A stretch of 64,000 bases of DNA from positions 372,001-436,000 of the forward strand of contig NZ_JQED01000003.1 of NCBI RefSeq assembly GCF_000764225.1, given 5' to 3'. This document shows, one piece after another, positions 36,102 through 43,867 of this stretch. Numbering within the stretch: the stretch's first letter is position 1; each line of letters opens with the position of its first letter. The position numbers were made by a program, and so were the translations under genes. Origin of the DNA: Colwellia psychrerythraea (GTDB taxonomy: Bacteria; Pseudomonadota; Gammaproteobacteria; Enterobacterales; Alteromonadaceae). Below the pieces are notes generated by a model. That model was not told where the DNA came from. It did no database searches and worked only from the letters and a program-made list of their open reading frames with translations.

Positions 36102-37376
36102 ATGAATCAACAAAATAAAGCACTGAACTCTGCTGTTATAAATAGTATGAAACCTTCAGATAAAGATATCTCTGATACAGGTGAAAATCGAGGCCTAAGA
36201 GTTAGTTGTGGTAAAGCTGGAACAAAATCTTTTTTCTATCGTTACACTAGCCCTGTAACCAAGAAATTAACTCAAATACAAATTGGTCGCTTTCCTTCCA
36301 CGTCTCTAGCGGAGGCAAGAGTTAAATTAAAAGAGCTTAAAGATATCAGACGTGCGGAACGTTGCCCTGCTCAAGAGTTAAAACAAGAAAAAAAAGAAGA
36401 GCTCGATAAAAAACAGAAATCATCATCAAAAATGACAGTTAAGGATGTTGTTGAACTTTATTTAAAGCAATACATTGAAGACCGTTTTGTTAATGGGAAA
36501 AAAATTGCTGGCGCTCGCATTAAAAAAGGTCAATTAGAGACACGGAGAACATTATATGGTGATGCCGTTTTAGTACTGGGTGATCGCTTTGCCGATGAAG
36601 TAACTCGGAAAGATGTTGTTAATATGATCATGGCTACTGTGGAAAGAGGATCAAATGTTCAGGCAGGCAATGTTTTAAGAGAACTCACTGCTGCTTATGA
36701 GTATTGTATAGGTTTAGAAAAATTTAGTGATGAATTTGCTAACCCTGCGTTGTTGGCTAAAAATAGTCTTAGACAAGCAAAGGTGCGCTTAACTTCAAAA
36801 AGAGGGCAACGAGTTTTATCCGATAAAGAATTAACTAAATTTTTATTATGGCTTCCAGGTTGTGCATTCACCCAAACTCAAAAAAACATTCTTCGTTTTA
36901 CCCTTTGGACTGCATGTCGAACGGGGGAAATATGTGGTGCAGAATGGGATGATATCGATCTAGATAAATCAATATGGCATCTTAAAGCTACAAAGACCGA
37001 AGTTGAACGATACGTGCAGCTGCCGCAGCAAGCCGTAGATTTTTTAAAGCAATTAAAATTAGTGACTGGAAAATATTTATTCCCATCGATTAAAACAGGT
37101 TTACCTATCCAGCAAAAATCATTAACTGAGCAAGCTTGGCATATGCGCAGAGACGAACGAATGATAGAGATTGAGCATTGGGTACCTCATGATTTGCGTA
37201 GAACTGTTAGAACAGGTTTATCTCGTTTAGGTTGCCCTAGTGAGGTAGCTGAGGCTGTTCTTGGCCATGCCCGTTCAGGTATAGAAGGCACTTACGATCT
37301 TCACAAGTATGAAAGCGAATGTAAGGTTTGGCTGCAAAAATGGGTGGATTATATGGATACAATAATGATCGATTAA
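36102..37376 (+). CDS. Tyrosine recombinase (P4-type integrase)
   Basis: The protein has the N-terminal DUF4102-like arm-binding domain (SAVINSMKPSDKDISDTGE, then IQIGRFPSTSLAEARVKLKEL), a core-binding domain and a C-terminal catalytic domain. The catalytic residues are seen in TACRTGEICGAEW (Arg), HDLRRTVRTGLSRLG (His-x-x-Arg) and LGHARSGIEGTYDLHKY (His and Tyr). I place the start at 36102, where family similarity begins and AGAG lies upstream; in-frame GTG 36051 and ATG 36063 are alternatives. It presumably integrates and excises the element. Confidence 0.92.
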   Translation: MNQQNKALNSAVINSMKPSDKDISDTGENRGLRVSCGKAGTKSFFYRYTSPVTKKLTQIQIGRFPSTSLAEARVKLKELKDIRRAERCPAQELKQEKKEELDKKQKSSSKMTVKDVVELYLKQYIEDRFVNGKKIAGARIKKGQLETRRTLYGDAVLVLGDRFADEVTRKDVVNMIMATVERGSNVQAGNVLRELTAAYEYCIGLEKFSDEFANPALLAKNSLRQAKVRLTSKRGQRVLSDKELTKFLLWLPGCAFTQTQKNILRFTLWTACRTGEICGAEWDDIDLDKSIWHLKATKTEVERYVQLPQQAVDFLKQLKLVTGKYLFPSIKTGLPIQQKSLTEQAWHMRRDERMIEIEHWVPHDLRRTVRTGLSRLGCPSEVAEAVLGHARSGIEGTYDLHKYESECKVWLQKWVDYMDTIMID

Positions 37377-37506
37377 TTTATCTCTTTTATCTCAACGGCT
37401 GATAAGCTCTAAATAAAACTATAGGGAGTTAGATTAAATATGTGCAACATCTTTATTTGATTAGATCTAAGTGGTGGCATTAATATATACACCACTTAGA
37501 TTAATG

Positions 37507-37977
37507 CTATTGAGCAATTATTCGTTCGAGTTCTTCTGTTGTAACTTGGTAGTAATCAGCGATTTCAGCATGGTCAACTGCAATGAAACATATATCTCCA
37601 TTATCCTTGGATAAATAGACTTTTTGAAAAATATCTTCATCTATTGTTAATCCTACTCCCTTCAAAAAATGATTTACCCAGAACATTTTTATCAATGCAG
37701 GTGCCCAGTTTTTTCTATGTTTTATTTGAATGATTTTTAATATTCTAAAATAAAAGTCACCTAATGAATTTTTTTGAGGGATAAAGAATCTTTTCGAAAG
37801 AGGACACCAGTACTCATATACAGCAGCTTTAATAATTTCTTCGACATGTGTCGTGATACATATGTTTTTATTGGATGTATTGGTGCTGCAAAATACAGTG
37901 CTTTTTTTCCGCTTTTGTTGAATAACCTTAACTAGAAAATCTTGTGAACTTATCTCTAACACTTCTATACCTTTCAA
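37507..37977 (-). CDS. Hypothetical protein in the integrative element
   Basis: A 156-codon frame opposite in direction to its neighbours begins at a TTG preceded by AAAAGG. The product has no signal peptide or span, a basic centre (QIKHRKNWAPALIKMFW) and a C-terminus ending DYYQVTTEELERII. I do not recognise a family. It is the only sizeable gene in the element without an apparent role in transfer, so it is a candidate cargo gene. The ATG-less start lowers certainty. Confidence 0.5.
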   Translation of the reverse strand: MKGIEVLEISSQDFLVKVIQQKRKKSTVFCSTNTSNKNICITTHVEEIIKAAVYEYWCPLSKRFFIPQKNSLGDFYFRILKIIQIKHRKNWAPALIKMFWVNHFLKGVGLTIDEDIFQKVYLSKDNGDICFIAVDHAEIADYYQVTTEELERIIAQ

Positions 37978-38301
37978 TTTTATTACCTTTTGAGTTTAGA
38001 TTTACATTGATTACTCAATTTATTTGATGTCTTTGAGTAAATATATAAAAAGGTGCCTACATACCAATTTAAAGCATGCTCGACCCTGCCATCACTTAAA
38101 ACCAGTTTATTAGTACTCTGAATTAATATCTGGAAAGTGATTATATGCAAAAAAAACAATTGACTTTTTCTTATGTAATTCAATGCAATAAACAATGTTT
38201 TGCTAATTCAAAGTATAGTCACTTTCCTATGTTTTTTATCATTTTATCTATGTACTTTATTCGAAGTTCAATCTTGGGCTGAATTTAAAAGGTAAATTGA
38301 T
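37978..38301. other. 324-bp AT-rich gap in the integrative element
   Basis: Between the divergent hypothetical gene and the AlpA-like gene I see no supported gene. A minus-strand frame at 37983-38195 has only a TTG start and a low-complexity product, and I do not accept it. The region should contain divergent promoters. Confidence 0.4.
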
Positions 38302-38487
38302 ATGACTGAAAATAATAAGCTGATCCGACCTCAAAAACTTGCTCAGATGCTGGATGTTGATCTTGTGACTATTTGGCGTTGGCGTAAACAAAATAAAATT
38401 CCGCAGCCTATTGCGCTAGGGGGACGTCTTATAGCTTGGCGTGAGTTGACAATAGAAGAGTGGTTATCCAAAAAAGAAAAATCATGA
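38302..38487 (+). CDS. AlpA-like helix-turn-helix regulator / excisionase
   Basis: The 61-residue protein is essentially one winged helix-turn-helix: IRPQKLAQMLDVDLVTIWRW followed by RKQNKIPQPIALGGRLIAWR and EEWL. This is the AlpA/MerR-like pattern of phage and island regulators that control integrase expression or assist excision. The site AAAAGGTAAATTGAT precedes the ATG. It is the first gene of a plus-strand run with the mobilization genes. Confidence 0.85.
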   Translation: MTENNKLIRPQKLAQMLDVDLVTIWRWRKQNKIPQPIALGGRLIAWRELTIEEWLSKKEKS

Positions 38488-38493
38488 TGACCT

Positions 38494-38661
38494 TTAAACC
38501 CTACGCACCTTCGGTGTTGCAACACTTCGTGTTTCGAGACTGAAAGTACTAATAAAGCATGCACTGACACTGAAATAAAAATAGGTGCAAATAATAACAA
38601 CAAGACACTTTGAAGACCTACAACTCAAGGGTTTCAATGGTTCCTATATGGATAAATATAT
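38494..38661. promoter_or_regulatory. Candidate origin of transfer (oriT) region
   Basis: This non-coding stretch sits directly upstream of the ribbon-helix-helix, coupling protein and relaxase genes, where oriT usually lies. It contains a perfect palindrome GTGTTGCAACAC (38514-38525), the overlapping hairpin AACAC-TTC-GTGTT (38521-38533) and a direct CACTGA repeat. No nic site can be assigned with confidence. Confidence 0.45.
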
Positions 38662-38964
38662 ATGAAATATAAAAGCTTAACCCAAAAAGCTATTACTGCT
38701 CGATTCTCTATGACTGAATACCAAAAGATTGAAGAGCTTGCAGAGCAAAGCGGGAGTAACCTTGCTGAAGTTTTACGTGAAGCATGGCGAAGTTACAAAA
38801 AGAAAAACGACACTTCAAAAGAGTTAGAAAAGTTAAAAACTAGCTTGTTGAAGCAAACATTTGAAGTTTGTTCTGCTGTCGCTGGTTTAACTGAAAATGA
38901 AAGAGTAGAAGCTATTACAGAACTTAAAGAGCGACTAGGAGTTTTAAATAATGAAAGAGCTTAG
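38662..38964 (+). CDS. Ribbon-helix-helix mobilization accessory protein
   Basis: The 100-residue protein has an N-terminal ribbon-helix-helix (KAITARFSMTEYQKIEELAEQSGSNLAEVLREAWRSYK) and a helical C-terminus. This fits relaxosome accessory proteins such as TrwA or MobC that bind oriT. It overlaps the coupling protein gene by 14 bases, as in trwA-trwB-trwC. It probably also regulates its own operon. Confidence 0.75.
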   Translation: MKYKSLTQKAITARFSMTEYQKIEELAEQSGSNLAEVLREAWRSYKKKNDTSKELEKLKTSLLKQTFEVCSAVAGLTENERVEAITELKERLGVLNNERA

Positions 38965-40675
38965 AAATACATATCAGCTGTGGCAAGTCATGATTGTTCT
39001 TACAGTAATATTAACAATCATTAGTAGCCACCTAATGATTAAATATACATGGCATATTGAAACTGGTTGGAGTTATGAAGAACATTCTAAAGTATGGGTT
39101 TTGATCATACGTGAAGCACTGGCGTTTAGAAATGAAACATACTTCTGGTATAGGAACTATCTAATAGAAAACAATGATTTGATTAACTATTGCTTTCATA
39201 TTGGCATATCAGTAATTCTAAGTATTGTTGGCTCTATATTTTTAATATTTAAACTACTATGGGTAAAAGGTGGCAGAGATAAAGCTATTCATATTAGTGG
39301 AGCAAAACTATATAAAAATAGTTATGCGACCAAGCATGCTCATAAAGCTTTAAAAAAAGACCTGAAAAATAGTAAAAATCTTGGCGTTAATTTACATCCT
39401 TGTATTCAAATAACTAAAGAGCAGGAAGTTGGAAATGTTTTAGTCGAAGGAGCGCAAGGCTCGGGTAAAAGTACAGTCATAAAACCATTAGTCAATTGCA
39501 TAGTTAATAGTGGTGATCGAATGCTGATTTATGATGCAAAAAGGGAATATACCGAACTGTTTCATAAAAGAAGCCATCTGCTGCTTAGTCCATCGGATAG
39601 CCGTTCACTTTGCTGGGATATAGCCGCTGATGTGACTTCCCCAGAAATTGCGTTAGAAATAGCATCTTGTTTTATAAACCAAACAGGTAAAGATCCTATT
39701 TGGTCAAATGGCGCACGTTTAATTTTGGCTGGTTGCATGGTTACTTTGATGAATACCCAGCCAGATTGGTCATGGACTGAGTTGAAAGAGTTTCTCGATA
39801 AACCAGTAAAAGAATTAAAAGTATATTTTGAAAAACACTATCCTGATGCTGCAAAATTAATCTCCGAGGATTCTAAAACAACAGATAGTTTCATCATGGA
39901 AATGGTAACTAAACTAAACTGGTTAGGATATTTAGCTAAAGTTTGGACTAAAGAAACTAAGTATAAGTTTAGTGTCACTAAATGGTTTGCAGGTAAATAC
40001 AATTTACAGTCTTTAATTGTCCCCAACAATCCAAAACACTCATCTATGTCTTCTCCATTATGCTCTGCAGTACTGTCTATCATTGTTAGGGAATTACTAG
40101 CCTTACCTGATAACGAAGAGCGAAAATTTTGGTTTGTTCTTGATGAATTAGCCGATTTACCTAAAACCGATGCATTAGAAAAGTGGCTAGCTTTAGGAAG
40201 ATCGAAAGGTGCAAGAACAATTGCAGGAACACAAAATATTAGTCAACTTCAGTCAATTTATGGTGATAAAAATACAGAAACCCTAACTAGTTTATTTTCA
40301 AACGTTATTGCTTTGAAAATAGGGAATTCATTTGATACCGCTAAAAAAGTTGCAGATAACTTAGGGAAGCGAATAGTTAAGAGAGGAGTTGTTAGTTTTG
40401 ATAAGGAAGATAATAAGTCGACTAGTTACCAACAGCTTGAAGAGCATATTGTTCGCCCTGAACAGCTAATACAGCTACCTTTGCCTAGCAACAAGGGGAT
40501 TATGGGGTTTCTATCGATTACTGGCAGGAATGCCGTCTATGAGTTGATTTGGCCTTATCCAAAACTTGAAAAAATAGCTGAAGCATATGTTCCTGTAGAT
40601 TTTAGTGAGAAGAGCTCTGAAACTATGCCTAATAAGTTGAAACGTGGTAGTAGAGGAAGGAACAGGGCATGTTAA
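38951..40675 (+). CDS. Type IV coupling protein (VirD4/TrwB/TraD family)
   Basis: The 574-residue protein has two N-terminal spans (about residues 9-32 and 80-105) and a RecA-like hexameric ATPase: Walker A GAQGSGKST at 167-175, Walker B FWFVLDELADL, and GRSKGARTIAGTQNISQL, which is characteristic of the family. It would link the relaxosome to a type IV secretion channel. It overlaps the relaxase gene by 7 bases. Possession of its own coupling protein is less common in mobilizable elements than reliance on the helper's. Confidence 0.9.
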   Translation: MKELRNTYQLWQVMIVLTVILTIISSHLMIKYTWHIETGWSYEEHSKVWVLIIREALAFRNETYFWYRNYLIENNDLINYCFHIGISVILSIVGSIFLIFKLLWVKGGRDKAIHISGAKLYKNSYATKHAHKALKKDLKNSKNLGVNLHPCIQITKEQEVGNVLVEGAQGSGKSTVIKPLVNCIVNSGDRMLIYDAKREYTELFHKRSHLLLSPSDSRSLCWDIAADVTSPEIALEIASCFINQTGKDPIWSNGARLILAGCMVTLMNTQPDWSWTELKEFLDKPVKELKVYFEKHYPDAAKLISEDSKTTDSFIMEMVTKLNWLGYLAKVWTKETKYKFSVTKWFAGKYNLQSLIVPNNPKHSSMSSPLCSAVLSIIVRELLALPDNEERKFWFVLDELADLPKTDALEKWLALGRSKGARTIAGTQNISQLQSIYGDKNTETLTSLFSNVIALKIGNSFDTAKKVADNLGKRIVKRGVVSFDKEDNKSTSYQQLEEHIVRPEQLIQLPLPSNKGIMGFLSITGRNAVYELIWPYPKLEKIAEAYVPVDFSEKSSETMPNKLKRGSRGRNRAC

Positions 40676-43185
40676 CAATATCACCAATACGCAGTATTAA
40701 ATATTACTCAGATCTGGCTAAAGAAGACTATTACCTTGATGGCGGTGAACCGAATGGAGTCTGGGCTGGTAAAGCTAGTAAATTACTCGACCTTACAGGT
40801 GATGTTGAAACAGAATATTATATCAACGTCATGCATGGTTTCACCCCAAATAAACAATACCAGCTTTGCCAAAATGCAGGAACAAATAAGCGTTATGGTT
40901 GGGATTTGACCTTTAGTGCGCCAAAGTCAGTTTCGGCTGTTTGGGCTAGAGCTAATAATGAATTAAAATTAAAAATACAACAAGCTCACTTTCAAGGAGC
41001 TAAAGCAGCAATATCGTTTATTGAAGATAATGCAGCAGTATCTAGACGGAATAAACAAGGGCTGATACGTGAAAAAGTGACAGGGTTAGTTTCTGCAACG
41101 TTTGAACATGCAACCAGTAGAGCTCAAGACCCTCAACTTCATACTCATTGCCTTGTCGCTAATGTGGCACCGCGTGAAGATGGTAGTTGGGGCACTCTAG
41201 AAAGTCGAGATTTGTACCTGTGGCATAAAGCCGCAGGTACACTTTATCGAGCTGAGTTGTCCTCACAACTTCTAAGTTTAGGTTTTGAAATAGAAAAAGA
41301 TGGTGATGCTTTTAAACTACCCGTAGTCCCGGATGAAATTTCTACTCATTACTCAAAACGTGGAGAAATGATCAAGGCAGAACTAGCTAAACGAGGTAAT
41401 GCCAAAAGCTGTAGTAAAAGTGGTGATGTGGCCGCTTTAGCTACTAGAGTTAGAAAGGAAAATGTTAACCGTTCAGTTTTGTATCAGGAATGGCATGAAG
41501 AGCTTGATGAACTTGGTTTTACTGAAAACGTCATATTAAAAAAATTATCGCAAAGCAAACAAGAAACGTTGAGTTGGTTAAATGAAATTGAAAAACCAAA
41601 GATTGAACTAACATTAGATACTTTAGAAGAGCATGTTTCTAAACAAAAGTCAGTCTTTCGTATGCAAGATATTTACAAGTCTGCAGCTGAAATTGCTCAA
41701 GTATCAGGTGGAGGTGCTGAAAAATCACAAGAAGTTGCCAAAGAGTTCATTGAGCAGAAGTTTTCTATCTCGTTAGGTTTAGATGAAAAGCATAACGCTT
41801 TATTTACTACTCAGGCAGTTATAGATAACGAAAAAGCAATGATTAATGGCGCTAAAGAACTGCGAAAGCAAAATAAATTTATGCTTGACCATCATGTAAT
41901 TAATGCCTCTATTGCAATTAAATCATTTCCTTTATCTGAAGAGCAGAAAGAAGCCGTTTTTTCTGCATGTCAAAATAATGCATTTGATATTATTCAAGGC
42001 AGCGCAGGGGCAGGAAAATCTGCTTTAATGGACTGTGTCAGTAATGCATATAAAGAGTCAGGATTCAAAGTTATAGGTTGTTCTATCGCTAAATCAGCAG
42101 CAAACAACTTAGCAGAAGAAGCAAATATAGATACGTTTACTATCGCTAAATTATTAAAAGATAAGTCTCTCACTGAAAACTCAATACTTATTATTGATGA
42201 GGCTGGGCAAATGGGTACTAAAGATTTACGAAAAATTATTGATTTAGTAAATAGTAAGAAGAGTAAATTGATTTTAATCGGTGAAGATAAACAACTAGAT
42301 GCAATTGAACATGGAGGTGCATTAAAGTATTTATCACAACCAGAAATACTTGGTACTACTAGAGTAGAAACGATTAAACGACAACGTGAGCCATGGGCTA
42401 GAGAAATTGTAGCTAATTTTAGAGATGGTAAAGCGGATAAAGCATTGCAAGTACTAGATGAAAAAGGGTTATTGAATTTTTCAGATAACGCTGAAGAAAC
42501 TAAAGATTTGTTAATTGAAAAGTGGAACGACTTTAGAATTAATAATCCTAATAAAAAGTCATTGTTATTAGCGCAGCGTTGGCAAGATGTTACTCAACTA
42601 AATGAGCGGGTACGTAATATTTTGAAAGACGAAGGGAAAGTCGATAGTAAGGAGGTTTCACTTAAATGCTCTGTTAGTGGTAAAACTTTTATTAATAAAT
42701 TTGCCATTGGTGAACGTATACGCCTGACCAAGAATGATTACTCTAAGAGTCTATCAAATGGCGATTTGGGAAATATAGTCAATATTCAAGCTAAGGTTGA
42801 TGGTAGTTATGATTTTAAAGTTAAGCTAGATAATGGCAATAAAGTTGCAGTTAATACCGATGAATACTGTAATGAAGATGGTCATTTATATATGACACAA
42901 GCATATGCTATGACAGTTTACGCTAGTCAAGGTTTGACGATTGATGGAGATGTGTTTGTTTACTATACATCAGGCATGGATCGAGCTAATACCTATGTCG
43001 CTTGCTCTAGGCAAAAAGATAATTGTCATTTGTTTGTGAATAAAAAAGAAATAGATGCAGTGGATCAAAGTGAAATTATTAAGCAATTAGTAAGTTTTAT
43101 GTCTAATGATAAGAAAAATAATTTGGCGATAGAGCACGTAAAACGAAGATCTGAAAAAATCGAAGAATACAGCATGACTTTATAA
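40669..43185 (+). CDS. MobF-family relaxase-helicase (TrwC/TraI type)
   Basis: The 838-residue protein has the MobF relaxase domain with N-terminal tyrosines (Y12/Y13 and Y21/Y22) and the metal-binding histidine triad H147, H158 and H160 in DPQLHTHCLVAN, in the same layout as TrwC of R388. A RecD-like helicase follows with Walker A GSAGAGKS (from G444) and IIDEAGQMG (D510-E511), and a C-terminal AYAMTVYASQGLTIDG motif VI-like region. It nicks oriT, stays covalently bound and unwinds the strand. At 838 residues it is shorter than TrwC (966). Confidence 0.92.
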   Translation: MLTISPIRSIKYYSDLAKEDYYLDGGEPNGVWAGKASKLLDLTGDVETEYYINVMHGFTPNKQYQLCQNAGTNKRYGWDLTFSAPKSVSAVWARANNELKLKIQQAHFQGAKAAISFIEDNAAVSRRNKQGLIREKVTGLVSATFEHATSRAQDPQLHTHCLVANVAPREDGSWGTLESRDLYLWHKAAGTLYRAELSSQLLSLGFEIEKDGDAFKLPVVPDEISTHYSKRGEMIKAELAKRGNAKSCSKSGDVAALATRVRKENVNRSVLYQEWHEELDELGFTENVILKKLSQSKQETLSWLNEIEKPKIELTLDTLEEHVSKQKSVFRMQDIYKSAAEIAQVSGGGAEKSQEVAKEFIEQKFSISLGLDEKHNALFTTQAVIDNEKAMINGAKELRKQNKFMLDHHVINASIAIKSFPLSEEQKEAVFSACQNNAFDIIQGSAGAGKSALMDCVSNAYKESGFKVIGCSIAKSAANNLAEEANIDTFTIAKLLKDKSLTENSILIIDEAGQMGTKDLRKIIDLVNSKKSKLILIGEDKQLDAIEHGGALKYLSQPEILGTTRVETIKRQREPWAREIVANFRDGKADKALQVLDEKGLLNFSDNAEETKDLLIEKWNDFRINNPNKKSLLLAQRWQDVTQLNERVRNILKDEGKVDSKEVSLKCSVSGKTFINKFAIGERIRLTKNDYSKSLSNGDLGNIVNIQAKVDGSYDFKVKLDNGNKVAVNTDEYCNEDGHLYMTQAYAMTVYASQGLTIDGDVFVYYTSGMDRANTYVACSRQKDNCHLFVNKKEIDAVDQSEIIKQLVSFMSNDKKNNLAIEHVKRRSEKIEEYSMTL

Positions 43186-43240
43186 TTGTGTTTAATGATC
43201 ATTTTTTAACTATGCTAATTTACCTATAGAAGGGGCTTAT

Positions 43241-43474
43241 ATGCAACTTAATCGTATCGCTACATTTATAATCAATACTTTCGAAGAAGAAGGTTTAGAT
43301 AAATATTATATTTTTGATAAGAAAAATCTTTTTTTAACACATGACTCTGTCTATGAAACACTATTGTGGGCTAATAATTTAGATCCTGAAAATACAGAGG
43401 TGTTAGCCCAGAAGATGGGCTGCTGTAATAATGATTTGGCTAATACTATTAATTTTTTACGTAAGTATTGCTAA
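43241..43474 (+). CDS. Small hypothetical protein of the element
   Basis: The 77-residue protein follows the relaxase gene and has a good ribosome site (GAAGGGGCTTAT). It is helical and acidic with a CC pair (GCCNNDL). No family is recognised. Its position suggests it belongs to the mobilization transcript or is minor cargo. Confidence 0.6.
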   Translation: MQLNRIATFIINTFEEEGLDKYYIFDKKNLFLTHDSVYETLLWANNLDPENTEVLAQKMGCCNNDLANTINFLRKYC

Positions 43475-43867
43475 TTTTATTAATAGTTATATTTTACAAG
43501 AAAAGATATAAAAAGTGGCTTTGCTGAACTTTACTAAATATGTAGAACAATCTAAAGAGTTATTCATTTAAAAATGGGATCGATATAGTATTCAAAACCA
43601 GAGAAAATTATGCCTTCTTATGGTAGCTGCACCTTATTGTGCTAATGTATCATCAACGAGGCTAGGCTCTAATAGTTCATTTAGCGTAGTAAACTAGGTG
43701 AAATTTTTTGGGAAACTTGTGACAAGGCGGTAGATAACTCCAAAAGAAAAGGCTCCTGAATAAATTCAGAAGCCTTTATATACTAAGCAAAAGATCGGTC
43801 AATGGATCTTGAAAATTTCTTAACTGATCGGCTAAGCAGTTGTCGGTGTTATTAAATAACCTAGTGG
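43475..43867. other. Gene-free stretch at the right end of the integrative element
   Basis: About 390 bases without a credible frame. It should contain the right attachment site; the best candidate seen is ATTTAGCGTAG at 43679-43689, resembling ATTTAGTGTAG at 35979-35989. A terminator for the minus-strand lipoprotein gene lies at its right. Confidence 0.4.
43747..43778. terminator. Rho-independent terminator after the lipoprotein gene
   Basis: The stem GGCTCCTGAA / TTCAGAAGCC has one mismatch and a four-base loop, and is flanked by A- and T-runs on either side. On the minus strand it lies about 90 bases past the lipoprotein stop. Confidence 0.75.

Larger units (their letters stand above)
35979..43689. 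mobile_element. Integrative mobilizable element (limits approximate)
   Basis: A block of about 7.7 kb lies between mutS and the region leading to recA: P4-type integrase, AlpA-like regulator, ribbon-helix-helix protein, VirD4-type coupling protein and MobF relaxase. No mating-pair genes are present, so movement would need a helper conjugative system. The limits given are a weak candidate direct repeat (ATTTAGTGTAG at 35979, ATTTAGCGTAG at 43679) and should be read as approximate. Confidence 0.65.

Noticed and set aside
37983..38195. Minus-strand 70-codon frame in the integrative element
   Set aside because: It has only a TTG start, no ribosome site, and a low-complexity AT-driven composition.
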